Made by a program: the position numbers and the translations under genes. Shown here piece by piece: positions 10,901-21,508 of a stretch of 64,000 nucleotides of DNA (position 1 is the first letter of the stretch; each line of letters starts with the position of its first letter). Origin of the DNA: Emergomyces orientalis (Eukaryota > Ascomycota > Eurotiomycetes > Onygenales > Ajellomycetaceae). The notes beneath the pieces were generated by a model that saw only the letters and a list, made by a program, of their open reading frames with translations, was not told where the DNA came from and searched no databases. Where the stretch lies: NCBI GenBank assembly GCA_002110485.1, contig MOWL01000089.1, positions 496,001 through 560,000 on the forward strand. The letters run 5' to 3'.

Positions 10901-11361
10901 TCTTGCGCCTGTTGCGCACATCGCCCCTGAGTTCGCGCTGGTAGCGAGGCCTCGGCCTCCTCCACCACCACTTGTAGCTCAAGGATGGGGGAACTCTCTG
11001 GCACAGTTGTGTAGCTGCCTGGTGGAGCAGCGTAGACATTGAGCATTAGTAGTGGTTCTCTTACCGTGTTCACAGTGAGCAATGCCATGGATTCTGTAAT
11101 GACCCTGACATCCCATGCTGTTGCCTTCAGTCTTTTGTTGATGAGGAAGCCCACCCTGGCCTCCTTGACCTGCATGCCTGTCTGCCAGAATCCACAGTTG
11201 GCCGGGCATGTTGTACCCCTTCCAGATTCCCTCTGCATCCATGGTTCCTGCAGTGCGATGATGTCGTAGTTTAATGCTGTTTCAGGCTTGGCCAGTAATG
11301 CGTTCATCACCTTGTTTGAGTTATGCACATTGTATTGTAGTATATGGACTTGCTCACTCAT
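7906..11361 (-). pseudogene. LINE ORF2: endonuclease, RT, C-terminal zinc finger
   Basis: One reading frame of about 1,150 codons with two stops: TAA at 9565-9567 where the sister copy has Gln, and TGA at about 8305-8307 at a likely Arg codon. The APE endonuclease starts at ATG 11361 (ILQYNVHNSNKVM, IIALQEPWMQ, GDFNVHHSKWGG, ITWQDRRSTGTTLDLIF, ASDHLPVV). A low-complexity A/Q/R-rich insert precedes GDFN. The RT has DKAPGANGIPNRFLK, WRPIALLDTLGKI, LDISGAYDRV, AGIPQGSLLSPILFLFYNEE and FVDDVNILAYG. The end has a CCHC finger (CPCGYEHETVLHVMIHC). No RNase H is present. ORF2 makes the target nick and copies the RNA. Two point losses are all that separate it from an open frame. Confidence 0.88.
10810..10955 (-). 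repeat. Imperfect GCGC-rich repeats in endonuclease linker
   Basis: A stretch just upstream of the GDFN codons encodes an A/Q/R/D-rich insert made of degenerate units (for example ARDQGADAQQVQSQGAEA). At DNA level, units containing CGCGC and TTGCGC recur every 30 bp or so. The sister copies have unrelated lengths and sequence at the same spot (18150-18260; 6330-6400). Confidence 0.65.
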
Positions 11362-12710
11362 AGTTCACCCATGTCTTGGTCCTGCGTGGAGTCTGGTCGC
11401 GCTGGGCGTGCATAGCCACTGAGCGAGCCCTGTTGCTGCGCGCCAGCTCTTGCCACATTCGTGGGTCTGCCGACCTTGTGCTGAACAATCAGAGGGTTCT
11501 CTTCTGTGGTTCTGCTATGCTTTCTGGGGGTGATCCAACCCTTCTCATCTGGTGTTTGCACCACAAAGCGCCTTGGCCGGTTCTTGAGAGCCTCCTTGGC
11601 CAGTGAAACTGCAGTCTGTTGTTCAGAGCATCTTGCAGACCATGCTGGGTGATCTCCTTCACAGTTACAGCAGACTGCCTTCTTTCCTTCCAGTGCTGCG
11701 GGGCAGGTCTTGTCCGTGTGTCCCTCTGCTGCACAGTGCCCACAGATATCACCCTTGCGGCAGAATCTGGCTATGTGTCCATATTGCTGGCAGCTGTAGC
11801 ATCGGGTGACCTGAGCCTCCCTGTGGAAGATTTCAACCATGCAGAATTCATTCCCCAGAATGATGTCATTCTCCACAAGCGTGTTTGCCTGCTGCGGTGT
11901 GGCTACATGTAGGATAATGCTTCCATGAGGCCGCTGCTGTTTAGCTAGCCACTTTGTGACCCTGTGGATGAGTACTCTGCATCTGAGAGATGGGTTCTGC
12001 TTGTAGACATTCTTCACTGCTTTATCTGGGCTAACTCAGCTAATGACACTGATAGATGCACTCTTGATTAATACTGCATACATCTCCTTTCTCATGTGTG
12101 CCTTGTCACCCCATTTCTCCACTCATTCATTACTTTTTGTCAGCTCGGCCTTCGTGCTGGGGTTGTCTGCGACCAGGATCAGATCACCACTAGGCATGTA
12201 TCTTGCTGCAACTATGGTGCCAGTGGTCACATCTTTGATGGTCCCATTTATCTTTCTCACAATGGCCTCTGGAGTGTGTTCCTCCACTGGCAGTGCATCA
12301 CAGTTGCGGCGAGATATCACCACCTCTCTCAATGCACGCCTGGTTACTATCTTTGCTGGCGGCTCTCCATTGGCTGCTATGCGCGCTCATGAGGTCTCAC
12401 TGTCCAGTATGTTGTGTCTTTCATTTTGCTGTGATGCGCTTGTAGCGTTCTCTAGCTTCTTTAACATGTTGTCAAGCAGGTCCTCCTTGAGCTCATTCAC
12501 TGCCTTCAGAGCTCTCTGAATATACAGTAATTCTTTCTTATTAATCTTCTTGTCTTTCTCCCCCTCTCTAAGAGCCTCAGTGATCATGCACAGTGTTGCT
12601 GCCATACCATTTGTTGCTGCATCTCCTGCCTGCGCGGCTCCAGGTACGCGTCGCGCCGCGCGCGCACCCACATTCCCTGCACCACCATTCACGCTCACAG
12701 CCTCAACCAT
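11358..12710 (-). pseudogene. LINE ORF1 (CCHC zinc-knuckle protein), broken
   Basis: A 451-codon frame from ATG 12710 to TGA 11358-11360, with stops near 12393, 12123 and 12040. The N-terminus is Ala/Gly-rich, followed by a charged helical region (REGEKDKKINKKELLYIQRA). Knuckles at the C-terminal third are CYSCQQYGHIARFC, CGHCAAEGHTDKTC and CCNCEGDHPAWSARC, all complete. The stop at 12123 corresponds to a Trp-type codon. The last stop shares bases with the ORF2 ATG (ATGA), as in the two other copies. It is probably the RNA-binding protein of the element. Confidence 0.84.
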
Positions 12711-13065
12711 GGTGTTTGAGAGTGTGTGAGTGAGCTGATGCCCTTCAAGACCCTCTGCGGTACGAAAGCGATCGCGATTTAGATGTAAAAGAATAAAATA
12801 ATTTTTGATGAGGTTTCTGACTTTCTTTCTGTAGAATTAAAAGTAGAATTTCTTTTTTGAATATGAGATTTAAAATTGAGTTTTGAATTCAGCCAGATTT
12901 CTAGCCATTGTAATGGCGTAGTGAATATAGTATGTATATTCTAGCCGTGAAGGGATTGGAACAGTGTGAGAAGATAGATACACGAAATTGTATTGATAGA
13001 TTCAAATGTATATATAGAATAGAAAATGAACTGTTTGCTAACCTTCTTCATGAAAAGAAAGTCTA

Positions 13066-14658
13066 ATTCAAACTCTGATAGAATTAAATACTCCAAAATC
13101 ATTGATAAAATGGGTCAGTTGTTTTATGTCAGAAAGAACCATTCAGTTGTTTTTTGATGAAATAAAACAAAAGGAAACAAAAATTGAAATAGGAGTCTCT
13201 CAGGGATCTCCAGTCTCTCCCATTCTATTTTTGATATATATAAGAACATTATTTCAAAACAGAGAAATAAAGCTAGTGAGAACACCCAGCTACATTGATG
13301 ATATTGCATTATTATGTCATTCAAAAACAATAAAAGAAAACTGTTTATTAATTGAAAATGCAGCAAGAAAAATCATTCAAAAAGGAAATGAAAATTATAT
13401 TCAGTTTGATATGAATAAAACTGAATTGATTCACTTTTTTTCTAAGTCAAATGAGAAAAATGAACACATAGTCTTGCTAAATGAACAAATTAATCCAAAA
13501 GAATCAGTTAGATGGCTAGGATTTTGGCTAGACTCAAAACTGAAGTTTAATTATCATATTCAAAAGAAACTTGCCCAGGCAGAGAGTAATCTTAATAACA
13601 TTTTAAGATTATCAAATACAGAAAGAGGACTATCTTTCCAAGCAATGAGACAACTTTATATTGCCTGCATTTCCTCAATCTCAGACTATGGAGCACAAAT
13701 ATGGTGGAAAAATCAGAAAAACTTTCTAAATAAATATGAAAGTCTGCAAAATAAAGCTTTAAGAAGAATGCTGGGAGCATTTAAAACCACCTTTATAAAA
13801 GCTATGGAAATTGAAGCCTCAATTCCTTCTTCTAAAATAAGGCTAGACAAGCTGTGCAGAAATTATTCAGTGAGAATAATTAAATTAAATCAAAATCATA
13901 TAATTAGAAAAAGAGTTTCACCCACATTTCCTCCCATGAACACAGGCACTGATTTGAACTGGAGTAAATATTTAGATTGGAATGAAACCAGTCTAAATTC
14001 TGTAAAAAAGATTCCAACTCAGTTATATAGAGTTTGTTCAATGATCAAAGACGAACTTCCTCATTTAAATGTGGAAGAATTAGATTTTGAACAACTATAT
14101 TCATGGAAAAAGTCTCTGAATTCATTGATTGATATAGATATTAGTGAATTATCTAAAGAAAATGAGCAAGAAAGACATTTAAAGCAGCTTGAAATTATAA
14201 ATAATGCTCTGATTATCTATACTGATGGATCAAAAAATGATACTTCAAATAATCTGGAAGCTGGCATAGCATATACAAGAAACAAAGATATATACTTCAC
14301 CAATTCATGGAATCTGGGTCAAGAAATGGAAGTATTTGATGCAGAAGTATATGCAATAATGCAAGCATTTAAAATGACAATGAGTCAATTGACAAGAAAT
14401 TCAGATATCAATGAGATATGGATTTATTCAGACAGTCAAGCAGCTTTGAAAAGATTTCAAAAAAACAAGATTCAAGAAAATCAAATACATATTGAAACTG
14501 TATATCAATTGATTAAAAGAATAAGAAAATTAAAAGATATACAAATTCATTTGCACTGGGTCCCAGCTCATATGAATATAAAAGGAAATGAACTAGCTGA
14601 TGAAGCTGCAAAAAAGGGCACAGAAATTGAGTTAGTGAAAAAACAGAAAATATCTTGA
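13066..14658 (+). CDS. LINE ORF2 part: RT plus RNase H, open
   Basis: An open frame of about 530 codons, 5'-truncated and without its own ATG (the first in-frame ATG lies within RT). RT motifs are IGVSQGSPVSPILFLIYIRT, a catalytic box YIDDIALLC, and KTELIHFF and WLGFWLDSKLKF in the thumb. RNase H motifs are IIYTDGSKND, EVFDAEVYAI, IWIYSDSQAAL and HLHWVPAHMNIKGNELADEA, so the D, E, D and H-region acidic set is visible. Codon use is strongly A/T-biased but the frame is not interrupted. It ends at TGA 14656-14658, which may itself be a lesion because homologous C-terminal sequence continues. Confidence 0.83.
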   Translation: MQTLIELNTPKSLIKWVSCFMSERTIQLFFDEIKQKETKIEIGVSQGSPVSPILFLIYIRTLFQNREIKLVRTPSYIDDIALLCHSKTIKENCLLIENAARKIIQKGNENYIQFDMNKTELIHFFSKSNEKNEHIVLLNEQINPKESVRWLGFWLDSKLKFNYHIQKKLAQAESNLNNILRLSNTERGLSFQAMRQLYIACISSISDYGAQIWWKNQKNFLNKYESLQNKALRRMLGAFKTTFIKAMEIEASIPSSKIRLDKLCRNYSVRIIKLNQNHIIRKRVSPTFPPMNTGTDLNWSKYLDWNETSLNSVKKIPTQLYRVCSMIKDELPHLNVEELDFEQLYSWKKSLNSLIDIDISELSKENEQERHLKQLEIINNALIIYTDGSKNDTSNNLEAGIAYTRNKDIYFTNSWNLGQEMEVFDAEVYAIMQAFKMTMSQLTRNSDINEIWIYSDSQAALKRFQKNKIQENQIHIETVYQLIKRIRKLKDIQIHLHWVPAHMNIKGNELADEAAKKGTEIELVKKQKIS

Positions 14659-15105
14659 ACATTTATAAAAAGAAAAGTAAAAGAGAAATGCTTAAAAGAT
14701 TGAAATTTAAATTGAGAAACTCAAAAACAAAAACTAAGTATCAAATACTTGGTTTTTGAAACAAAACCAAAGTGAAAAGCATGCTCTATTAAATGCAAAA
14801 AGAAAATCTTTTCTTCAATAATTCAATTGAAGCTTGGTCATGGATACTTTGGCTCCTATTTTAAGAAATTTGGAATTGAGAGACCTCAAAACTGTGATAT
14901 ATATGATTGTTTGAAAGATTCAGAACATTTATTGATAAATTGCTTAAAAAACTCTGTTATTAGAAATGATTTGAAAAGAAAATATGATATAGATCAAATA
15001 AATATGAGATTTCTGTTTCAAACTAAAACAGATATCAAATATTTAATAAATTATATCATAGAAACAGATATTGCAACGAGAAAAAAACAACAACTAGATA
15101 TATAA
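14659..15105 (+). pseudogene. LINE ORF2 C-terminus, degenerate finger
   Basis: Downstream frames continue the ORF2 C-terminal domain. The open piece 14827-15105 reads LGHGYFGSYFKKFGIERPQNCDIYDCLKDSEHLLINCLK, broken here by its context: a CxCG-type finger ending H..LxNC is expected, but the second Cys-Gly pair appears lost (CDIYDC). Several stops and a frame change lie at 14659-14826. The natural stop is at 15103-15105. Confidence 0.6.
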
Positions 15106-15654
15106 TAAATATGATTTAAATCAATTTATTATAAACATTCTTTGAGAAATTTTCTATGTTAGTTCATTTTTTTAATTTTCTTTGTATTATCTTCAACTTT
15201 GAGTTTATTTTTAAAAAAATGTTTTAGTATTAAATTGTATCATCTTTTATTTTTGAATGTGTCTCTTATTCTGGGCTGGAATTACTGTAATGACAAGTGA
15301 CAAGAAGTTACATGTATTTAGATATAGTTTACATGATAAATTCTAGTAATACTAGGTGGGCATCATAATCACTGATTGCATATGCCTTAATGGAAGAAAA
15401 AAAAAAAAAAAAAAAAAAAAGAATGCCTAGATAATGAATATATATGACTGCACTCTCTAGTGCAATCACGTGCGCAGCTGCTTGGCATGGTGCGCACCCC
15501 TTTTCGATCGGGCGGTTGTATTCGATTGATCACGTGCGCAGCTCTTGGCGTGGAACAGGCCGTTACAGCCATCTTACAACTGATTTAGACTTTATTTCTT
15601 GATTTAATAGATTTAAACTTATTTCCTTTTCATATCTTTTTGAAAAAAAGTGAA

Positions 15655-15957
15655 TTAATTCAGTTTTTTCATATCAAATTGAATTAGATTTAAATCTTCT
15701 CTATTAAATATCTCTTGTGCAGCTTTTTCAATATTTTCATAATTTTCTTTTATTGTTCTTGAGCTGAAAATCAGATCTATATTATCTACATAGCTAGAAG
15801 ATCTCACTATCTTCATTTCTCTATCTTTGAATAGATTTTTTGTATATATAGCAAGTAGAATTGGTGAGACTGAAGATCTTTGAGGAACTTCTATTTCAAT
15901 TTCAGTAATATCTTGCTTTAATGAGTCAAAAAGTAGTTGAATATATCTTTTTAACAT
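15655..15957 (-). pseudogene. RT fragment of the older family II LINE
   Basis: About 100 open codons homologous to 13120-13420 of the plus-strand copy. It has VPQRSSVSPILLAIYTKNLF (QGSPVSPILFLIY in the sister, so Gly to Arg), SSYVDNIDLIF (the catalytic YVDD changed to YVDN) and TIKENYENIEKAAQE. Loss of the second catalytic Asp means this RT could not work even without the flanking stops. Confidence 0.78.
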
Positions 15958-16356
15958 AAAACATATAACTCACTTTATTAATGCTTTTGTTAGTTTCATC
16001 TCTTGAAGAATAATTATTAGCTTATTCTTTGAAACATGATCAAAAGCACCTATCATTCATGTTTTATTCCAGGTTTCAGTCTTCATAGAACTCAATTCAT
16101 GTTACAATTTTATAAAATATTATGAGTAGTTCTTATCAGATTTCTCAAGTTTCTTTTAAATATTGATAATCATGAATTAAATATTCTCTGTTTTATTCAC
16201 AGAAGAGTTCATTTTTCTTTTTCTCTTTTAATATCTCAATTTATAGGTGTAACAGGATGAACGATTCTTAAAAAACTTGAAAAACAATCAAACACGCGGG
16301 AAAAACACTATTAAGAATAGAAAGAGAGCATCAGGCATTCTTTACACATCATTACA

Positions 16357-17742
16357 ATGGCATTGGATGTGGGGGAGGTGGTTATGGTGGAAGATGGCAT
16401 GCGCGAGGCTTGACGCGTGCCGGAGACGAAAAACTCTGCGACACAGAAAACAAAAACAAACAGCTTAGCAACAGCAATTCAAACACTAGCTGCGATCCTT
16501 GAAGAGGGAGAGAAGAATGAGAAAGTGAATAACAAAAATAAAGAGTATTTACAGAAGACATTGAAAGCAGTGCAAGGAGTGAAGGTGGAACTTTATAACC
16601 AGCTTCTGAAGGAAATGAAATGCGCAATTGACACATCAAAACAGCAGAAATTGTGAGACAAGCTCAACAGAGCACTCTCATGAGCAGCAATAGCAGCCAG
16701 AGGGGAGACAACAGTTAAAACCATACCAACCAGAACACTGCGAGAGGTAGTCATTACTCAACAAAGCTGTGATGCTATGCCAGAGGCAGAACACACACCA
16801 GAAATGATTGTTAAACAAGCAAATGAGGCCATCAAAGAGATAATCAAGAGCAAAGTGGTGGCAGCAAGACACATGCCAAGCGGAGACGTGATTTTGATGA
16901 CAGACACACAGGACACCAAGGCAGAGCTCGCAGCAGATGATAGCTGGACGCGTGAATGGGGAGACAAAGCGCGCATGAAGTGGGAGATGTATGCAGTACT
17001 AGTCAAAGATGCTTCTATGAGAGTCATTGACTGAAGCAGCTCTGAGTATGCCATTGAGAGCATCTACAAGCAGAATACAGCACTATGCTGCAAGGCGCTG
17101 ATACACAAGGTGAACAAAATGATGGTTAGACAACAGAAATCACATGGCAGTATAATCATCAATGTTGCTGCACCTCACCAGGCCAATGCACTGGTGGACA
17201 ATGGACTTGTTCTAGGCAATGAATATTGCACAGTTGAAATATTTCACAGAGAGGCCAGGGTCACACAATGCTACAAGTGTCAACAGTATGGACATATAGC
17301 TCACTTCTGCAGAAGAGAGGAAACCTGTGGTCACTGTGCACAAAAAGATCATGGTGACAAGGCCTGCAAAGAAGCAGCAGAAGGCAGCAGACCCAAGTGC
17401 AGTAACTGTGGTGATAGTCATGCAGCATGGCACTCAAACTGCCCAGAGAGAAGACTGAAAGCCAAAAGTGCTAAAGAGACACTGATTGAATGCCCCAAGC
17501 GCTTCAATATAAGAGCACCAGACGCAGATGAATTTAGCTTTCCATGCAAACAGAACAGGCCTCTGAATGAGGACTTCATAGAACCCCCGCGAAGAGCAGG
17601 AAGACCAACAGATGTATCAAGAGCAGAAGCACAACAATAAGAAGCTATGACAAGCTTCATTCAAGCAGCAAGTGGTCCAGTAACACTGGAGACATCAACA
17701 CAGAACAGCAGCTCGCAGAATAATCACATGAATGAATCATGA
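16357..17742 (+). pseudogene. LINE ORF1 (CCHC zinc-knuckle protein), broken
   Basis: A 462-codon frame, ATG 16357 to TGA 17740-17742, nearly the same length as at 4515. It is charged and coiled-coil-like at residues 20-100 (EEGEKNEKVNNKNKEYLQKT). Three intact knuckles lie at CYKCQQYGHIAHFC, CGHCAQKDHGDKAC and CSNCGDSHAAWHSNC. The stop at 17638-17640 (TAA) is Gln in the copy at 4515 (CAA to TAA). The stop at 17032-17034 is also present in the sister copy, so it was inherited or arose in a mutation-prone codon. The final TGA overlaps the ORF2 start. Confidence 0.83.
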
Positions 17743-20700
17743 AGAACAGGCTAGTCATTTTACAATACAATGTGCATAAGTCAAACAAGGTTATGGGACC
17801 TCTTTTGGCAAAGCCCGAAACGGCATTAAACTATGATGTGATTGCAATACAAGAGCCCTGGATACAAAAACACTCTAAAACAGGCACACACTGTCCAGCC
17901 AACTGTGGATTCTGGCAAGCAGGCATGGAGCAGAAGAACATGAAGGTGTGCTTTCTAATTAACAAGAGAATTGCAGTCAAGACCTGGAGAGTGAGCACAA
18001 TATCCACTCATATACTGGTACTTACTCTGTTGACAGAGAGTGGGCCTATCAATATCATCAACATGTACGCGTCACCACCAGGAAGCTACACAATCATGCC
18101 ACCAGACTCACCCATTCATCAGCTCCAAGCGGTGGTTGAAGAAGCGGATAGAATGCTAGAAGCACGAATAAACCAGGAAAATGCGCATCAAGCAACAACT
18201 GAGAGTGCAGAGGGAGCATCAGGCGCGCAGGAAACTCAAATAAACACGCATCAAGCAGATGTTATAGTGATTGGAGACTTTAATGTACATCACACTCTCT
18301 GGGGAGGTAGCAGGGTCAGAGAAAACTTTGCCATGGCCTGGAAACTCAATGCTCAAATCAGTGCCTTGAATCTACATCTAGCAACTCCAGAAGGCACGAT
18401 CACCTGGCAAGATAGAGAAAGTCAGGGCACCACAGTGAATCTAATCTTTTTGTCTGCTGATCTACACAGTCAAATGATCAGCTGCAAGCTAGAACATGAA
18501 GCAAATATGGCATCAGATCACATGCCAATTGCAACTACTCTTGAGCTAAAAGCATTATATAGCAGCAGAAAAAGACGCACTTGGCATCACTCCTGCCCGG
18601 AACAGATAGCACAGGACTGCCAGACACTGAGAAGCCCAGGGGCACTGACTTCAAAAGATCAGATAAACAGCTATGCAAGATATCTTGTCAAATTTGTGGA
18701 AGATCTAGCAGCAAAACATGCCAAAGTCTCAAACTACAGTCAACACAGCCGGTCATGGTGGTCCCCTCAAGTAGCAGAGGCAGTCAATCAATATAAAAAA
18801 GCCAAGAAAGACAGAAACATCTCTGCAGCAGATATAATTAAAGCTTGAGCCCTGAGAAACAGAGAGGTTAAACTGGCTAAAATAAACAGTTTCAGAGAAC
18901 TAATGCACAGCACAGAGTCCAAGCCCAAGCTACTATGGAAGATGGCCAAATGGGGGTGTCAAAGCAGCAATGAGCATGCACAACCTCCAAGAATTCCAGC
19001 ATTAATAGTAGAAGGCAGAGAAAATCTACCACCAGTCAATTCCTTTGATGATAAAGTCAAGATTCTGAGACAAAGGTTCTTCCCCCTGCCACTAGTCAGT
19101 GACAACAGGGACATGGAGGAGGCGGAACACCCACTGGAAACAACAGAGACAATAAGCATCACAGAGGAGAAAATGGCCGCGCTCATAGCACATCTATCAA
19201 GCAACAAAGCACCAGGTATCAATGGAGTCTCCAATGAATTTCTGAAAATGCTGGGACCAAGCTTCACAAAGGCTATGACAGAGCTCACACTGGCATGCTG
19301 GTAATGGGAACACTACCCGGAGATATTCAAGACCGCTTGAACAGTGGTACTGAAAAAACCAGGAAAAGGGGATTATCAAAAGGCAGAGGCATGGAGGCCC
19401 ATTGCTCTACTGAATACAATGAGAAAAATAATAGAATCAGCCACCGCACAGGAACTCAGACGGCTAGTGGAAACACTCAATCTACTGCCATCTCAACAGA
19501 TGGGTGCTAGGCGGGCCAGATCAACCGAAACAGCAGTATCACTACTGCTAGCACAAATTAGAACAGCATGGGAGGAGTCAGACACAGTGGCCACAGTTCT
19601 ATCATTGGACATCTCAGGAGCTTATGATAGAGTGCTCAAAGACCGACTCACACACATTCTTCGCATGAAGGGCCTACCAAGACAGCTGACAGGGTGGATA
19701 CACTCATTTATGTCAGATAGACGATCCACGCTCACATTTGAAGAACAGGAAACTGAGGCCTTCAATATTCCAGCTGGAATACCACAAGGATCACCTCTCT
19801 CCCCCATTCTCTTTCTATTTTACAATGAGGAACTGCTCCGGATATGCTCACTCTTGAATAGATCAGTGAGCTGCATAGGATTTGTGGATGATGTCAATAT
19901 AATAGCATACGGGCCATCAACTGAAGCAAATTGCGCGCAGCTCACACGGGTGCACGCAGAATGTGAAGAATGGGCAGAAAGACATGAAGCTATTTTTGCT
20001 CTGCAGAAGTATGAGTTGATGCACTTCACTAGAGCCTGAACTTGATTCAACTTGAATCACTCTCTGAGACTGCCTCAGCAAGTTATCAAGCCACAGAAGG
20101 TGATGAGAGTTCTAGAAGTATGGCTGGATTCCAAGCTTCAATGGAAAGGTCACATGGATGCTATAGCAGGAAAAATGAAGTCACAGATAAAGGCACTATC
20201 ACAGACAACACAGGCCACCTGGGGAGTCCCCCTACATCAAGCTAGAACAATATACAACATGGTCATACGGCCAGCTATAGCTTACAGCGCACTGGCATGG
20301 CATCAACCGCGCATCAAGCGCGAAGGACGCATGCGCAATAAACAGCGCACAGAGGGCCTAATCAGAACACAGAATGAATGCCTGAGAATAGTAGCTGGAG
20401 CATACAGAGCAACACCAATATCCACACTGGAAGCAGAGACATACACACCACCCCTGGACATCTATCTTGATGGAGTTGTGGCGCGCGCCACAAAACGACT
20501 GAAGGCCTCTGGAATGGCAACACAAATTGAAGAGGCATGCACAGCAGTGAGAGTCAAACTCAGGCGAAGAGATGCAGTGCACAGAAGACTCATTGAGAAG
20601 GTGATTCATCCAGACAGTCTGCCTGAAAATTGGGAGAAGCTTTGAGTGAAAAAGAGCAAGCAAGAGACTGCTCAAAGCACAAATTCAGCAGCAACACAGC

Positions 20701-21206
20701 ACTTCTCACATGATGAATGGGTGCAAAAAGAAATCCTGAGTAGATGAAGAAAGCAATGAAGAGCTAGAGCATCTCCCTGGTGTGAACTCTTTGATTGACC
20801 CCTGGACAAAAGCATTCTGAAATGGCACAAGGGCCTAAACAAGGTCAGAAGCTTGCTGATAATTCAACTAAGATCAGGGAAAACAGGGCTGGCAGCCTTT
20901 CTACATAAAAGACGAGTACCGGATTTCCCATCACCAGCATGTGAATGTGGCTATTCAAATGAAACAGTGATGCATGTGATAGTTCACTGTGATAGATTCC
21001 AGCACAGTCGCGGGAGTCTGCTGCATGAGGGCAGAATCGACAAGAAATAGCTATTGAACACCAAAGAAGGGCTACACTGTCTAACAAAATGGTGGATCAA
21101 GCAGGGAATTCTACCACAGTTCTCACTGGCAAAGACACTGAGTGTCTATCAGACAGAGGAGCAGCAATCTATCACATCTCAATCAAGCATACGCGGACCT
21201 CAATAA
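17739..21206 (+). pseudogene. LINE ORF2: endonuclease, RT, C-terminal zinc finger
   Basis: About 1,155 codons in one frame with about ten stops (18846, 19302, 19337, 20037, 20043, 20643, 20743-20800, 21048). By alignment with 7906-11361 most replace Arg (CGA to TGA) or Trp. Endonuclease: LQYNVHKSNKVMGPLL, IQEPWIQKH, GDFNVHHTLWGG, ASDHMPIA. RT: NKAPGINGVSNEFLKM, LDISGAYDRVLKD, AGIPQGSPLSPILFLFYNEE, FVDDVNIIAYG. The C-terminal finger reads CECGYSNETVMHVIVHC. The 3' end is assigned to TAA 21204-21206. The longest uninterrupted part is the RT palm (19344-20039). Confidence 0.84.
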
Positions 21207-21508
21207 ACACCATGCTGAAACCGCTGAAAGCGCGCTTACCACACAAAATCAGTGCTCATGGCACATCCCCACACTCATTTCATGCTAAAGACGCGACTCT
21301 CTACACTTCAGAGCGCAGTTGGTGTCTTTCACTCACTCACTCACACGCGGGCGCATTTTCAAAAATGCTCAGTGTAATTTTTCTTTATTTTTAATTTTTC
21401 TTTTCTCATCCCATTCTCTTCTCTTCTTGAGGACAGCAGTTGCTGGTCCCTGATAGCTCAAAGCCTCACAGAAACTGTTGCATACATTTATTAGTGCATG
21501 AGGTTTTT

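Larger units (their letters stand above)
7392..12783 (-). mobile_element. Nearly full-length Tad-like LINE (family I)
   Basis: A 5.4-kb minus-strand LINE with ORF1 (12710-11358), ORF2 (11361-7906), a G+C-rich 3' UTR with a 30-31 bp minisatellite, and a 3' end consisting of GGATCAAGTGGTGTAG in element sense followed by (AAT)n at 7392-7406. The 5' end lies near 12783, where A+T-rich sequence of another LINE begins. ORF1 has three in-frame stops and ORF2 only two. I see no convincing target duplication. This is the best-preserved copy for reconstructing the family's domain order. Confidence 0.88.
13063..15420 (+). mobile_element. 5'-truncated A+T-rich LINE (family II) with poly(A) tail
   Basis: A plus-strand LINE containing RT, RNase H and a C-terminal finger remnant, then about 290 bp of A+T-rich 3' UTR and a run of A at about 15396-15420. 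It has lost ORF1 and the endonuclease. The flanking LTR sequence reads on both sides of it, with AGAAAG before and AGAATG after as a possible short target duplication merged with the A-run. Unlike families I and III, its tail is poly(A), not (AAT)n. Confidence 0.87.
12909..15567 (+). repeat. Solo LTR (about 300 bp) split by a LINE
   Basis: The left half, 12909-13062, begins TGTAATGGCGTAGTG. The right half, 15421-15567, ends GGAACAGGCCGTTACA. Joined, they match the reverse complement of the intact solo LTR at 32600-32905. GCCAT precedes it (12904-12908) and follows it (15568-15572), a perfect 5-bp target duplication. A LINE (13063-15420) sits inside, with poly(A) at its right edge. Orientation is given in the sense of the copia LTR end it resembles. 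Confidence 0.9.
12784..16257 (-). mobile_element. Older A+T-rich LINE fragment (family II), host of a solo LTR
   Basis: Two blocks, 12784-12908 and 15568-16257, are the same minus-strand LINE split by a solo LTR. The left block matches in reverse complement the RT region encoding WLGFWLDSKLKFNYHIQKK at 13513-13570. The right block holds the preceding RT motifs. The pieces are directly collinear once the LTR and one copy of GCCAT are removed. Both outer ends are truncated: the left abuts a LINE 5' end, the right the 5' end of the LINE at 16258. Confidence 0.82.

Noticed and set aside
7392..12783. Target duplication for the minus-strand LINE
   Set aside because: TCAAAAA-like similarity exists near both ends but is neither adjacent to the boundaries nor longer than expected in A+T-rich flanks.
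6772..16257. 6772-7391 and 12784-16257 as halves of one LINE split by the LINE 7392-12783
   Set aside because: Order and orientation fit, but about 300 bp of the element is missing between the halves and no target duplication is seen, so I kept it only as a possibility.
4515..21206. Recoding of TGA as Trp in the LINEs
   Set aside because: Many TGA stops align with Trp, but others align with Arg, and TAA and TAG stops also occur at Gln or Trp sites. Damage by C-to-T change explains all of them; recoding does not.
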